From the NCBI RefSeq assembly GCF_005116465.1, contig NZ_SWBM01000006.1, positions 1 through 64,000 of the forward strand: 64,000 nt of DNA. The letters are read 5' to 3'. A model generated the notes under the pieces. That model was not told the origin of the DNA. It did no database searches and saw nothing but the letters and a program-made list of their open reading frames with translations. This stretch comes from Robertmurraya kyonggiensis. GTDB lineage: Bacteria; Bacillota; Bacilli; Bacillales; Cytobacillaceae. The position numbers and the translations under genes are program-made. Below, one piece after another: positions 17,465 through 27,325 of this stretch (its first letter is position 1; every line of letters begins with the position of its first letter).

Positions 17465-18852
17465 AAACTAGAGGAATATTTCTGAAGCTAGGATGCATCA
17501 TGATGTTCTTATTTCTTATTATTTTAGTACCATTGGGTTTTATTATAGATCGTATTTTCTTGGAGTTATATTCTGAACAGGTACACAAAAATGTAAATCA
17601 ATACGCCGACAAATTGAAAAACACATTTGAAAATAACTTTGGGGTTGATCCGAAAATTTTCGACTATATAAGTTCTACAACCGGGGGAGAGATAATAATC
17701 TTTGATGAAAATGGAATTATTCTTTCAAGTTCGCTAGTAGAGTTCCAAAAAGGACAACAGATTCAAAGTGATTTGTTTCAATTATTACGAGAAGGAAAGT
17801 ATTTTGATAGGGGCTATAATAATCCTGAAACAAATGAAGAATTCTTTTTTGTTGGAAGACCATTAATAGTGGAAGGTAAATTTGGAGGAGGTATCTTTGT
17901 TTTTTCGTCAATTGATAAAATACACCAACTTATGCATGGTATAAGAAATTGGATTATTATATCCATTGTTGGTGCAATTATATTAGCTCTCTGTTATACA
18001 CTATTTGTTTCAAGAAAGATTTCTAAACCTTTGATTATAATGGAGAGAGCAACAAGAGAAATTGCTAAAGGCAATTTGGCAACACAGATTAATATCATAT
18101 CAAACGATGAAATAGGATCACTAGGTAAAGCCATTAATAAACTTAGCTTAGAATTGAATAATTATCGGACTAATCGAAGCGAATTATTAGCAAATATTTC
18201 ACATGAACTCCGTACACCAATTTCTTATCTAAAAGGATATGCACAATTGATAAAGACTCACCAATATAATGATGAAAAAGAGCTGGAGACTTACTCAATT
18301 ATTATTGAGAATGAGTCTGAGCGACTATCGAAACTTATACAAGATTTATTTGAGTTATCTAAAATGGAAGAGGGTAAAACAAAGTTATATTATCAATTGG
18401 TCGATATTGAAGAATTATTAGAAGAAGTGACACGAAAAGTGAAAGTAAAAGCTCAAAGTAAGGACTTAGAATTAGCGATTATTAAGAATACGTTGCCTTC
18501 TATATACTCCGATGGAACACGTATTCAGCAAGTTCTATTAAATCTTTTAGAGAATGCAATTAACTATACTGAAAAAGGAAAAATAGTTGTGGAGGCTAAA
18601 CAACAAAATAATTCAGTCTCAATCACCATAAAAGACACCGGAATTGGAATACCAGAAGAAGACCTCCCATTCATTTTTGATCGTTTTCATCGTGTTGAGA
18701 AATCACGATCTAGAGAAATGGGTGGGACAGGACTAGGGCTTGCCATTGTTTACGAACTGGTTAAGCTCTTACAAGGTAATATAAAAGTTACTAGTGAATA
18801 TGGCTCAGGTACAGAATTTCGTGTAAGCTTTCCATTGAATATAGAGCGCTAG
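17461..18852 (+). CDS. sensor histidine kinase
   Basis: Two membrane segments (about residues 10-33 and 162-183) flank an extracellular sensor domain of about 125 residues. HAMP, HisKA (ANISHELRTP, His248) and HATPase domains with N (LLENAINY), G1 (DTGIGI), F and G2 (GTGLGLA) boxes follow. It should phosphorylate the regulator encoded just upstream. The sensor domain is unlike that of the second kinase at 41028 except in general shape. The signal is unknown. Confidence 0.92.
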   Translation: MKTRGIFLKLGCIMMFLFLIILVPLGFIIDRIFLELYSEQVHKNVNQYADKLKNTFENNFGVDPKIFDYISSTTGGEIIIFDENGIILSSSLVEFQKGQQIQSDLFQLLREGKYFDRGYNNPETNEEFFFVGRPLIVEGKFGGGIFVFSSIDKIHQLMHGIRNWIIISIVGAIILALCYTLFVSRKISKPLIIMERATREIAKGNLATQINIISNDEIGSLGKAINKLSLELNNYRTNRSELLANISHELRTPISYLKGYAQLIKTHQYNDEKELETYSIIIENESERLSKLIQDLFELSKMEEGKTKLYYQLVDIEELLEEVTRKVKVKAQSKDLELAIIKNTLPSIYSDGTRIQQVLLNLLENAINYTEKGKIVVEAKQQNNSVSITIKDTGIGIPEEDLPFIFDRFHRVEKSRSREMGGTGLGLAIVYELVKLLQGNIKVTSEYGSGTEFRVSFPLNIER

Positions 18853-18944
18853 TACTTTAGAAGGTATGGGATTTTTCTAAGTCAAAAAGAATAAAATTGT
18901 ATGAATTTCTTATATATTGTTTTTGTGTCATTATACTATTTGAC

Positions 18945-18986
18945 AAAAAAGCCCAAGCAGTATTAGTCATTATGCTTGGGCTTTTT
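18945..18986. terminator. bidirectional intrinsic terminator
   Basis: AAAAAGCCCAAGCA pairs perfectly with TGCTTGGGCTTTTT. It stands between the converging kinase and asparagine-synthase genes and can serve both strands. Confidence 0.9.
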
Positions 18987-18990
18987 GGAG

Positions 18991-20898
18991 CTAACTTATA
19001 AGTTCAAGTTGTTTTGAATTTTCATTTTTCACTTTTTCATGGCCAAATTCATATATGTTTTCTACATATATTTGGTGCCAAATCATGAAAACAAGGATTG
19101 TCCATAGTTTACGGCTGTTATCCTTCTTATTAGTTACATGTTGATCCAATAAGTTGAATACTTCTTGTTTATTAAATAAGTAATCTGTTGGGCTTGAGCG
19201 AACTAAATCAATAGCCCACTCGTATAATTCATTTTTAAGCCAGTGACGGATAGGAACAGGAAATCCTAATTTTTTTCGATTTAAGATGTGAGCCGGGACA
19301 ATTCCTTCTGCTGCTTTTCGCAAGATGTATTTCGTAGTGTGATTATTAATTTTTTGTTTGTAATGAATTTTGGATGCAACTTTGAATACTTCTCTATCTA
19401 AAAAAGGAACTCTCAGTTCAAGGGAGTGGGCCATTGTCATTTTATCGGCCTTTAATAATATATCACCTCGAAGCCATGTATAAATATCAAGGTGTTGCAT
19501 TTTGGTGATTTCATCATATCCAACAGATAGTCTATACACTTGTTTCGTTATATTTCTATAATCTAAATTACTTTTATAATCGGTAAGGAGCAATTTTTTG
19601 TCCTTTTCTTCAAACATTTTTGCATTCCCAATGTATCTCTCTTCTAATGGAGTAACTCCACGTTTAATAAAGCTTTTGCCTTTAACTCCATCCGGGAGAA
19701 TGTTTCCAAAGGTTCTTAACAACTGCTTAACTGGATCGGGAATATAGTTAAATAGTTTGAGCGATTCTGGCTCTCTATATATATTGTAACCGCCAAACAA
19801 TTCATCTGCACCTTCTCCAGATAATACCACTTTGACATGTTTCCTTGCCTCTCTTGCAACAAAATACAATGGTACTGCAGCTGGGTCAGCTAATGGATCA
19901 TCCATGTGCCAAATAACTTTAGGGAGCTCTTTTAGAAACTCTTCAGGTGTAATTATAAAGTTAATATTCTCTAACTCCAGAGCCGATGCTGTCTCTTGGG
20001 CAACAGTTACTTCACTAAAACCTTCAGTTTCAAATCCAACAGAAAAAGTTTTTAAACGAGGATTCACTTCTTTAGCCAATGAGACTATAAAAGATGAATC
20101 AATTCCTCCCGATAAAAATGAACCAACAGGAACATCACTACGCATATGCTTACTAACCGAATCTATTAGAACTTCTTGAATTTCCTTAATAAGTTGTGAT
20201 TCTTGCATATTTTTAGGTTGAAATTGTGGCTTCCAATATTCCACGGCTCTAAACGTTCTACCAGGTTTTTTAATAAAATAATGGCCAGGTTGGAGTTTTT
20301 TTATGCCATTTGTAAGGGTATATGGTTCAGGCACATATTGAAAGCTAAGATAGTGTTGCAAAGAATCATGATCTACTGAGGAAGAAATAGCTAGTAGAAT
20401 ACTCTTTTTTTCAGATGCAAAGTATAAAGCATCATCTTGTTCTGAATAAAAGAATGGTTTAATGCCGAATTGATCTCTTGCCCCAAATAACTCGTGATTA
20501 ATTTTGTCCCAAATAACAAAGGAAAACATACCTCTTAGCTTTTTTACGGTTTGTTCTTTAATATCAGAATATAGCGCAATTATCACTTCCGTATCAGATT
20601 GTGTTGAAAATTTATATCCTTTTTTAATTAATTCCTCACGCAACTCAAGATAGTTATAAATTTCGCCATTAAATATCATCCAATAACGTTCGTCTTCATA
20701 TGAAAGGGGTTGATTTCCACTTTCTATATCAATAATACTCAGTCTTCTAAAACCAAAACTAATATAATCATCAAAATAATAACCCTCAGAGTCAGGACCT
20801 CGATGGGTAATTAATGAGTTCATCATTTCTATTTTAATTTTCATATCTTGTTCTATCTTTTGAGGTTTATTATACATACATCCAACAAAACCACACAT
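18991..20898 (-). CDS. asnB: AsnB-type glutamine-hydrolysing asparagine synthase
   Basis: The start at 20898 gives MCGFVG, leaving Cys2 as the N-terminal nucleophile of the glutaminase domain (an upstream in-frame GTG would bury it). The C-terminal synthetase domain has the ATP pyrophosphatase loop GSFLSGGIDSS and the SGEGADELFGGY block. The length (635 residues) fits Bacillus AsnB. It makes asparagine or amidates another carboxylate using glutamine; AsnB-type enzymes in Bacillus have been tied to amidation of peptidoglycan diaminopimelate. Its place beside cell-wall genes favours an envelope role, which is inference. Confidence 0.85.
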   Translation of the reverse strand: MCGFVGCMYNKPQKIEQDMKIKIEMMNSLITHRGPDSEGYYFDDYISFGFRRLSIIDIESGNQPLSYEDERYWMIFNGEIYNYLELREELIKKGYKFSTQSDTEVIIALYSDIKEQTVKKLRGMFSFVIWDKINHELFGARDQFGIKPFFYSEQDDALYFASEKKSILLAISSSVDHDSLQHYLSFQYVPEPYTLTNGIKKLQPGHYFIKKPGRTFRAVEYWKPQFQPKNMQESQLIKEIQEVLIDSVSKHMRSDVPVGSFLSGGIDSSFIVSLAKEVNPRLKTFSVGFETEGFSEVTVAQETASALELENINFIITPEEFLKELPKVIWHMDDPLADPAAVPLYFVAREARKHVKVVLSGEGADELFGGYNIYREPESLKLFNYIPDPVKQLLRTFGNILPDGVKGKSFIKRGVTPLEERYIGNAKMFEEKDKKLLLTDYKSNLDYRNITKQVYRLSVGYDEITKMQHLDIYTWLRGDILLKADKMTMAHSLELRVPFLDREVFKVASKIHYKQKINNHTTKYILRKAAEGIVPAHILNRKKLGFPVPIRHWLKNELYEWAIDLVRSSPTDYLFNKQEVFNLLDQHVTNKKDNSRKLWTILVFMIWHQIYVENIYEFGHEKVKNENSKQLELIS

Positions 20899-20907
20899 AA
20901 ATTTCAC

Positions 20908-21391
20908 CTACCTAGTTTTTTTTAGAAATAATCTATTATTTGATGTAGCGCGACTTTTGCACTAAAGAATAAACTACTATTTAAATTTGTAGAATCTATG
21001 AAGATATAAAAAATCTAGTAGAAAAAAATATATCTTTTAGTTTACTATCTACACATTTTCTACAAATTTATTGTATATACTACAAAAACACTATGAGGAA
21101 TATGGTATTGTCAGTCACCTTTTCACATTAATTTCTATTTCTATCAAGAATATTGGGACATAATTAAATAAATTTAGATGAAAGTGTTGATAAGATTGAA
21201 CTAGTTTAGGAAAAGATTTTGGAGGTTGAATAATCGGCGGAGATCCTGTCCTAAATTGGAGTAATGGAGCCTTTAGAACATTGCGTGTTTTAAGCAGAAA
21301 TTGATTAACCTAGAAAAACCGTATTTATTCCAACTAAGGTGAAAGAAGAAGTAAACAATCAATAATGTTTCATAAAATCGGAGCTTAGAAG
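20908..21391. other. intergenic region, no gene seen
   Basis: This 480-base AT-rich gap holds the promoter of the minus-strand asparagine synthase gene and probably that of the C39-like gene. Repeated GTAGAA/TTCTAC blocks lie around 20985-21090, arranged as loose inverted repeats, which could be a regulatory site. No coding frame with a ribosome-binding site is visible. Confidence 0.35.
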
Positions 21392-22246
21392 ATGATCTTT
21401 ATAATTGTTTTGTTTGGTTTAATAAGTATCGTCCTTTCTGTTTTGCTGTTTCGTAAATTTCAGAGCTTAAAGTACCCATCTATTATCTGTTTTACTTATA
21501 CACTTATTTCCCTTCTTCTAATATTTATGTTAGGAAAAGTAGAGAAAGTAAACTTAGTTGACTTAATTAATGATAGAGAACCGAAAATAGCAAAGAATAA
21601 CGAACAGTCCACCGGCCCTAATGGAACAATCGTGAAAATTAAAGAACAAGTCCTCATAGATGCACCTATTATTAAACAATTTCCTGAATTACCAAGAGGA
21701 TGTGAAGTCACTAGCCTAGCAATGCTTTTGCAATACAAAGAAATTAGTGTAGATAAAATGGAATTGGCAACTAAAGTAGAGAAAAGTACGGTTCCCTTCA
21801 AAAAGGAAAACGGCTACTTTTACTGGGGTGACCCTAATGACGGGTTCATTGGTGATATGTATTCCTACGAAAATAGAGGGTATGGAGTGTATCATAAACC
21901 AATCAGAAAATTGGCAGAACAATATCTGCCAAAAAAAATAGTTGATTTGACAGGGAGTGAATTTTCTGAACTGCAAATCTATCTTTCCCTTGGCAATCCC
22001 GTGTGGGTTATTACTAACACAACATTCAGAAAGCTACCTGAAACTGCTTTTGAAAAATGGAATACTCCGAACGGAAATGTAAAGATTACTTATAAAGAGC
22101 ATTCTGTATTAATTACTGGTTATGATAATCAAACAATCTATTTTAATGACCCAATAGATGGAGTGAAAAATAAAGGAGTTAAGAAAGATGATTTCTTAGA
22201 AGCTTGGAAGCAAATGGGGAGTCAGGCTATAACCTATTTGCCTTGA
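21392..22246 (+). CDS. membrane-anchored C39-like cysteine peptidase
   Basis: Two N-terminal membrane segments (residues 1-18 and 29-47) are followed by an extracytoplasmic domain of the peptidase_C39_2 type. LPRGCEVTSLAMLL contains the candidate catalytic Cys, KEHSVLITGYD the His and NDPIDG the downstream Asp. Such proteins are thought to cut peptides or proteins at the cell surface. The gene follows a stretch without genes and precedes the remnant NlpC segment. The substrate is unknown. Confidence 0.8.
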   Translation: MIFIIVLFGLISIVLSVLLFRKFQSLKYPSIICFTYTLISLLLIFMLGKVEKVNLVDLINDREPKIAKNNEQSTGPNGTIVKIKEQVLIDAPIIKQFPELPRGCEVTSLAMLLQYKEISVDKMELATKVEKSTVPFKKENGYFYWGDPNDGFIGDMYSYENRGYGVYHKPIRKLAEQYLPKKIVDLTGSEFSELQIYLSLGNPVWVITNTTFRKLPETAFEKWNTPNGNVKITYKEHSVLITGYDNQTIYFNDPIDGVKNKGVKKDDFLEAWKQMGSQAITYLP

Positions 22247-22328
22247 GTAGAGGAGTACTTAGTTATGCAATAGAAAAGTCAAGATTATAAATTGGGATTT
22301 GAATTTAGACTGACTAAGGTGGAAGGGT

Positions 22329-22425
22329 GGCTCAATCCTTTACAGGTGTGGCAAGTGTAAACATGAATACTGGTTACTATCCAAAAAACATTTAAAGGGA
22401 CATGTACGAAGAGTAGAAATTTTAA
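22329..22425 (+). pseudogene. remnant of the NlpC/P60 gene 3' end
   Basis: This stretch aligns with the last 95 bases of the intact NlpC/P60 gene (15988-16081), including GGCTCAATCC, ATGAATACTGGTTACTAT and GTACGAAGAGTAG, but carries small deletions that break the frame. The same terminator follows. It is the other half of the duplication scar that includes the lgt stub at 16243. Confidence 0.8.
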
Positions 22426-22436
22426 TTAGATAATTT

Positions 22437-22471
22437 GGGCTTATCCTTTTTGAAGGAGGATAAGCTTTTTA
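22437..22471 (+). terminator. intrinsic terminator (duplicate copy)
   Basis: GGCTTATCC pairs with GGATAAGC, followed by a T-run. It is the paralog of the terminator at 16093. Confidence 0.8.
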
Positions 22472-22583
22472 TTTGGTCCTTTATAAAGATTTAATAATTT
22501 TCGGTTCTTTTTCAAAATGCACAAAATCTCGATAGATATCATGTATTCTATCGTAAAGGAAATATAGAGGTGAGGTTGAGAAA

Positions 22584-23405
22584 ATGGAAAATATACAACC
22601 ATTAAACAGAGTGGCTCTCGAAATTGGACCATTTACAATATATTGGTACGGCATTATTATTGGAATTGGAATTGCACTAGGATGGTTACTTGCCACAAGG
22701 GAAACAAAAAAATTGGGTCTCCCAAAAGACATTTTTAGTGATCTTTTACTTTGGGCCATTCCGATAGCAATTGTTAGTGCAAGAATTTATTATGTACTAT
22801 TTAAATGGGATTATTATTCAGAGAACCCTAGAGAAATTATTGCTATTTGGGAAGGTGGAATTGCAATCCACGGAGCATTAATTGGTGCTGTAATAACAGC
22901 GATTGTTTTTGCAAAAAAGAGGGGTGTTTCATTTTGGAAACTTGCCGATGTTGCAGCACCAAGTATTATTCTTGGGCAAGCCATTGGGCGGTGGGGAAAC
23001 TTTATGAACCAGGAAGCCCATGGCACGGAGGTAACCAGGACTTTTCTAGAAAACCTTTCATTGCCTGATTTTATTATTAATCAAATGTATATAAACGATT
23101 CTTATTATCACCCAACTTTCTTATATGAATCTATTTGGAATATTGTTGGATTCTTCATTCTAATCATAATAAGAAGGTTACAGCCAAAAATAGGGGAACT
23201 TTTTCTTTCCTATGTTGTCTGGTATTCTCTTGGCCGTTTTTTTGTAGAAGGACTAAGAACAGACAGCTTAATGCTTACAGATTCTTTACGCATAGCTCAA
23301 GTTGTTTCGTTAGTCCTGATTATGGTAGCAGTATTTGCAATCTGGTTTAGACGTAGAAAAGATTATGCAAAATACCAATATATTTATACTTACAAAAATA
23401 AATAA
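22584..23405 (+). CDS. lgt: prolipoprotein diacylglyceryl transferase
   Basis: This integral membrane enzyme transfers diacylglycerol from phosphatidylglycerol to the lipobox cysteine of lipoproteins. The Lgt signature [13 protein letters not shown] and the upstream HGALIGA are intact, and about seven membrane segments span 273 residues. It is an accessory copy inside an island that encodes at least five lipoproteins (oxidase, Rieske protein, propeller, YdhK, BNR-repeat protein). The ATG follows a GAGGTTGAG site. Its leader contains AAAATGCACAAAATCTCG, close to the island regulatory element. Confidence 0.92.
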   Translation: MENIQPLNRVALEIGPFTIYWYGIIIGIGIALGWLLATRETKKLGLPKDIFSDLLLWAIPIAIVSARIYYVLFKWDYYSENPREIIAIWEGGIAIHGALIGAVITAIVFAKKRGVSFWKLADVAAPSIILGQAIGRWGNFMNQEAHGTEVTRTFLENLSLPDFIINQMYINDSYYHPTFLYESIWNIVGFFILIIIRRLQPKIGELFLSYVVWYSLGRFFVEGLRTDSLMLTDSLRIAQVVSLVLIMVAVFAIWFRRRKDYAKYQYIYTYKNK

Positions 23406-23574
23406 ACAAATTGGCCATTTGAAAAATTTTCAAACATATGATGCTTCTCTAAAGCTTTGACAATAGGCAAGACTTCGACATAAGATTAAAGAAAAAGTTG
23501 GTTTAACCCAAAAAACTTGCTCCTATTTATCTTTTAGAGAATACACCGAATGAAAGGTACCGAGGTGAACTAAA

Positions 23575-23934
23575 TTGTGTGTATCAAATAACTTCATTGA
23601 GCAGCAGGTATATGATTTGAGTGAACAAATACGGAAAAATACACGGTATGCTTATGTTAAAACAGTATTTTCAGTTGACGGTTTTGTGAGTGGGGACATT
23701 CAAGAAGGAAAAGAATTACCGTTGGTTTCCAAAGTGATTCTAAGAGATGTGGATGGAACGCTTTATCAGGTAGGTCCAAGTCTAAATGGTTTGAAGTTTG
23801 CAAAAAAAGAAATTACGTATAAGGAATACAAAAGACTTGAAAAGAGAGAGACGCGTAATGCCATATTAATTTTTTTGGGGAGCCTGATCGGTTTAGGATC
23901 TGTAATGGTGTTAATTTTGAAACTGTTTACTTAA
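23575..23934 (+). CDS. hypothetical protein with C-terminal membrane anchor
   Basis: The TTG start is supported by GAGGTG eight bases upstream. The first 95 residues are hydrophilic and the last 24 form one hydrophobic segment, so it is probably tail-anchored with its domain in the cytoplasm. It lies after lgt and just before an inverted repeat. The family is not recognised. Confidence 0.55.
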   Translation: MCVSNNFIEQQVYDLSEQIRKNTRYAYVKTVFSVDGFVSGDIQEGKELPLVSKVILRDVDGTLYQVGPSLNGLKFAKKEITYKEYKRLEKRETRNAILIFLGSLIGLGSVMVLILKLFT

Positions 23935-23966
23935 AATATCTATGTTTTTTGTGGTAGTAAAAAGAA

Positions 23967-24012
23967 GGGCACTTCGTATAAAGTTAAGCCGTTCTCTTTT
24001 GGAGTACCCGCA
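23967..24012. repeat. left inverted repeat of a 1.5-kb unit
   Basis: The inner 28 bases (TAAGCC, TTCTCTTTTG, AGTACCCGCA blocks) match the reverse complement of 25413-25440 at 26 positions. The outer part is similar with small gaps. The pair bounds a segment holding only a broken nucleotidyltransferase gene. Confidence 0.7.
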
Positions 24013-24044
24013 CCTATAAAAGCATATGTAAAAGTCTATATAAT

Positions 24045-24082
24045 AGCAGAGCAATTCGCACCTGAGTAATCTCTGCTTTTTT
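24045..24082 (+). terminator. intrinsic terminator
   Basis: AGCAGAG (24045-24051) pairs with CTCTGCT (24071-24077), followed by a T-run. Confidence 0.65.
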
Positions 24083-24212
24083 ATTGATTTAACAATGTTT
24101 TCTATTAAATGGGATGGTTAAATCGCTGTATAAGCCTCTTACCAATTAACGACTGCCTAAAAAAATTATGCAGTGACGATTAGTATACGATTTTGCACGC
24201 TATTCCTGCCAC

Positions 24213-24237
24213 TAAAAAACCGACAGATAGCTGTCGG
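24213..24237 (-). terminator. intrinsic terminator for the minus strand
   Basis: CCGACAG and CTGTCGG form a perfect 7-bp stem with an ATAG loop. The plus-strand A-run before it becomes the T-run on the minus strand. It lies downstream of the minus-strand nucleotidyltransferase. Confidence 0.8.
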
Positions 24238-24334
24238 CTCAACCAAAATTATTAAATTAATGCATCCGTTTAATTTGAGTACATTTTTTCACAATCTTTA
24301 CTATTTTTAAATAAGTTGGTTCCGCACTACTCTT

Positions 24335-25092
24335 TCATTCAAAAAGACCATTAATTTCTTGTATTATATAATCCATATAACCTAAAGCGTCATTTCTTCT
24401 TTCGAAGATAGAATTGTAAAAAGAATTTTTGTTATCTTTTCGTAATCTCATGGATTCTTTAATAATCTTATGCCACTTTTGAGGAACAGTCTGTAATGCA
24501 TATTCACTTGCCCCAACTTTTGATGTTATATCCCTTCCATTAAACGTATAATAAAGGCGGGAAATACCCAAAATTCCCCATTCAATAGCTTTTGGGCTAA
24601 CAAATAAGGCAATGTATCCAATGGAAGGAAACCTCCTACAAGCATTTACCCAATTAAGCCAGTAAGTTTTAAGATTGTTCCTCATTTTGTTAATTAAAAT
24701 GTCAAAGTCAACCGTATATTTCATGTCTCCTATATCTTGCCCTTTTACGGTATGCCCCATTTTTTTAACCCGAAAGCATCAACTGAGTTTCTATCAAACG
24801 TCTTAATACCTTTAAATTCTCCATCGTTAAACCGAAGACACGGAATTTCACCTTTGTTTAGGGATTCAATATCATGCTTTAGCAAATAGATTCCATCTAA
24901 AATTGTTTTGTTAAATTTTCTATGCAAATCACTATGAATTTTTTTCGAAATATTTATATCTGTTTCGTTGGCTTTTCTTTTCGTAACGATAATAAAGTCA
25001 ATATCGCTTTTACTGAAATCAAATGCTCCAAACGAAACAGAGCCATAAATATAATATGCTTCAAGGAAATTTGGTAAACTTAATTCAACCAT
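24335..25092 (-). pseudogene. frameshifted nucleotidyltransferase (aminoglycoside adenylyltransferase-like)
   Basis: The 5' part (25092-24745) reads a nucleotidyltransferase fold: YGSVSFGAFDFSKSDIDF is the GS-x-n-D-x-D signature that binds Mg-ATP. The 3' part (24760-24335) continues in another frame with a helical substrate-binding domain of the kind found in AadA-like and DUF4111 proteins. The two overlap at about 24745-24760, where a seven-base T-run lies on the plus strand, so a one-base slip there would restore a protein of about 250 residues. It could be a true lesion or a sequencing error. The substrate is unproven. Confidence 0.75.
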
Positions 25093-25412
25093 TTTAATAT
25101 GCTAGTTTACAATTTCTTCAACTTTTTCAGGTATATAATTCATCATTTTCACGCCTTAAAATTGAATTGTTATATCTTGTATATGCTCTTATTTAACAAT
25201 AGATTACTAATGGTACAATTAGGTAAATAATACCATATAATGATGAACTATTTATGCTTTTATTAACCAGCATTATTAAACTATCCTGCACTCGTTAGTT
25301 GAAGAACAACCATATTTGAATTGTAACTTATTTTACCATTTCAAAAGTAAAAGCAGTGTGATTTCTTCTGCGAAACCCGCTGCGATAGTTGTTTTATATG
25401 TGCTATTTCCTA

Positions 25413-25455
25413 TGCGGGTACTTCAAAAGAGAATGGCTTAGTATAAAGTGTACCT
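25413..25455. repeat. right inverted repeat of a 1.5-kb unit
   Basis: Its reverse complement matches 23967-24012, with 26 of 28 inner bases identical. No transposase lies between the repeats and no clear target duplication is visible outside them. Confidence 0.7.
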
Positions 25456-25586
25456 TTTTTAATTTTAATAAAGGGTGGTTTTCTAAAGTTTGTTTTTTTA
25501 AAGCATTAATTAAAATGTAATGCATATACCACATAATGAAAATTTATTTAACTTATTTGGTAAAAGTTCAGTCTCAGTTGATATGA

Positions 25587-25826
25587 TTGGTTGAGAATTT
25601 GTGTTTAAGAAAAATAAACTATTTATTATTTATTTCAATAGTTTTGCTAGTCGTTAGTGTAAGCACTTGCCTGATAGGCAATTATATATCCGGTCCAAAT
25701 GAGATGGATGAAGGAACTTCTAATGCAATTATGAGCTCTATTGGAACTATTTTATTTTTACTTATAACTTTTATCTTGTCTTTAGTTTCGGTATTTAACA
25801 GAACAAAGAAACGAGATAACCTTTAA
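25587..25826 (+). CDS. possible small two-span membrane protein
   Basis: The frame encodes two hydrophobic segments (about residues 11-31 and 49-69) and a charged C-terminus. No convincing ribosome-binding site lies before the TTG start, so the true start is uncertain. I do not recognise the family, and it may not be expressed. Confidence 0.4.
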   Translation: MVENLCLRKINYLLFISIVLLVVSVSTCLIGNYISGPNEMDEGTSNAIMSSIGTILFLLITFILSLVSVFNRTKKRDNL

Positions 25827-25908
25827 GAACCATCGACTGATGGTTCATTAATGATTCAAATTTTGCGAAAATAGCGAGATAAAAATGGTTTTTATCTAAA
25901 AATACGAA

Positions 25909-26220
25909 TTAAGCTTCACTGAAGAGTTTATCTTTTACTGGGGTAATAATAATCTTTTCATCAGATTTGTTACTCTGCACTTCTAATAAAGTATTTTGAG
26001 TGATATCTGTTAATTTACGTAGCTCCACGGGGATTGATATCTTACCATTTCGAAGTATACATTGGTTAAATGTTACATTCTCATGTTGCTTTTCAATTAC
26101 TACACTTTGCTGGTATTTATAAATAAATAAATACTCACCATCCACAAGGTTTAATTCTGTACAAATCTCTTTTGGGAGATTAACTTGACCTGTTTTTGAT
26201 ATCTTTTTATAAAATATCAT
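25909..26220 (-). CDS. protein with two tandem AbrB/MazE-like DNA-binding domains
   Basis: The protein repeats the AbrB-type swapped-hairpin pattern: residues 4-40 (KISKTGQVNLPKEICTELNL) and 52-90 (RNGKISIPVELRKL). This is a small DNA-binding regulator, possibly an antitoxin-like repressor without a toxin gene next to it. GGAGG sits 5 bases before ATG 26220, so the longer frame beginning at 26244 is rejected. Confidence 0.7.
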   Translation of the reverse strand: MIFYKKISKTGQVNLPKEICTELNLVDGEYLFIYKYQQSVVIEKQHENVTFNQCILRNGKISIPVELRKLTDITQNTLLEVQSNKSDEKIIITPVKDKLFSEA

Positions 26221-26354
26221 CTTTACCTCCATGAAAACTTTCATTGTTAAAATTTTGAGTGGTTTGAATCAAATAGCTAGTCATTTTTGATTTAGCGAAG
26301 ATTCTTCTTCAAAAAGGATAATTTATTGTAAATATACAACGAAAATGTGAAGAA

Positions 26355-26440
26355 ACTTTGCAGATTATCAATTTATTTACTGTATAAATAATGCTTTGTT
26401 TCTGCACACTTTTTTCATATATAAATAGTAGAATGGGAGT
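26355..26440 (+). promoter_or_regulatory. promoter with TCTGCA element upstream of the CcdA-like gene
   Basis: TTTCTGCACACTTTT at about 26399 is the island element, with a TGC half-site 11 bases upstream. A TAGAAT -10 box follows at a promoter-like distance. A second, inverted element (TTTGCAGATT) lies at about 26358. The rest of the 324-base gap shows no gene. Confidence 0.5.
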
Positions 26441-26544
26441 TATTGAGATTGTAATCACAATTGATCAAGTCCATTGGTAAAGTAAAACAAAACTTAACAA
26501 CAAAGTTAAGAATCAAAGCAAATTAGAAAAAGAGGTCAAAGTAA

Positions 26545-27279
26545 ATGTATGAAGTTTTTAGTCAAATTAGTAGTATGTTCACCCAGCCCTTTTTAAATCT
26601 AGCTAGAAACTTGGAAGGAATTCCTTTGCTATTTGCCTTTTTCCTTGGAATTGTTGGAGCTCTTGCACCATGTCAATTTACAGCAAATCTAGGTGCTGTA
26701 ATGTTCTACGGAAATAAGTCAGTACAAAAACAAGTAGCTTGGGGAGAAGTTGTGTTTTTTATTATTGGAAAAATCATTGTCTTCTCCATGTTTGGGTTTA
26801 TTGTATGGATGGTAGGGAGTGAGGTTAAATCAACCTTTACACTCTATTTTCCTTGGTTTAGAAAAACGGTTGGGCCGATTTTGATTATTATTGGTCTTTA
26901 TATGATAGGACTTATCAAATTTACTAAGATTGTTTCTTTAGGTCGCATACCGAAGAGATTTACAAAAAAAGGGAAATTAGGAGCATTTTTAATGGGTGTA
27001 AGCTTTACACTAGGATTTTGCCCTACAATGTTTATTCTGTTTTTTGTGACATTGATGCCAATGGCTATGTCTGTTTCTTATGGTGGGATACTTCCTAGTG
27101 TATTTGCAGTTGGAACATCCTTGCCATTGATATTAGCTATATTTCTAATATGGTATTTAGGACTAAGTGGGAAACTAATGAAAAAGAAAGGTAGAAAGAT
27201 TGGTTTGATTGTTCAAAAGTTGGCTGGGGGTATCATGATAATATTAGGGATTCTTGATACAATTACATATTGGGTATAG
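26545..27279 (+). CDS. CcdA/DsbD-like transmembrane protein
   Basis: About six membrane segments are visible. Two conserved cysteines stand in helix-associated motifs, APCQFTAN (helix 1) and GFCPTMF (helix 4), the arrangement used by CcdA/DsbD proteins to pass reducing power across the membrane. Its likely job is to keep thiols or metal sites of exported proteins reduced; the copper-island proteins nearby are the obvious clients. A TCTGCA-element promoter precedes it. A related metal or sulfite transporter cannot be excluded. Confidence 0.75.
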   Translation: MYEVFSQISSMFTQPFLNLARNLEGIPLLFAFFLGIVGALAPCQFTANLGAVMFYGNKSVQKQVAWGEVVFFIIGKIIVFSMFGFIVWMVGSEVKSTFTLYFPWFRKTVGPILIIIGLYMIGLIKFTKIVSLGRIPKRFTKKGKLGAFLMGVSFTLGFCPTMFILFFVTLMPMAMSVSYGGILPSVFAVGTSLPLILAIFLIWYLGLSGKLMKKKGRKIGLIVQKLAGGIMIILGILDTITYWV

Positions 27280-27303
27280 AAAATAGAATTATGATCATCA
27301 ATA

Positions 27304-27325
27304 AGCCCCGAATGTATTCGGGGCT
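27304..27325. terminator. hairpin, probable terminator
   Basis: AGCCCCGAA and TTCGGGGCT form a perfect 9-bp stem with a 4-base loop. No T-run follows, so it may act as a transcript end or stabiliser between the converging genes. Confidence 0.55.

Noticed and set aside
23967-25455. Complete insertion sequence
   Set aside because: No transposase gene and no target duplication are visible between or beside the repeats, so only a non-autonomous unit is proposed.
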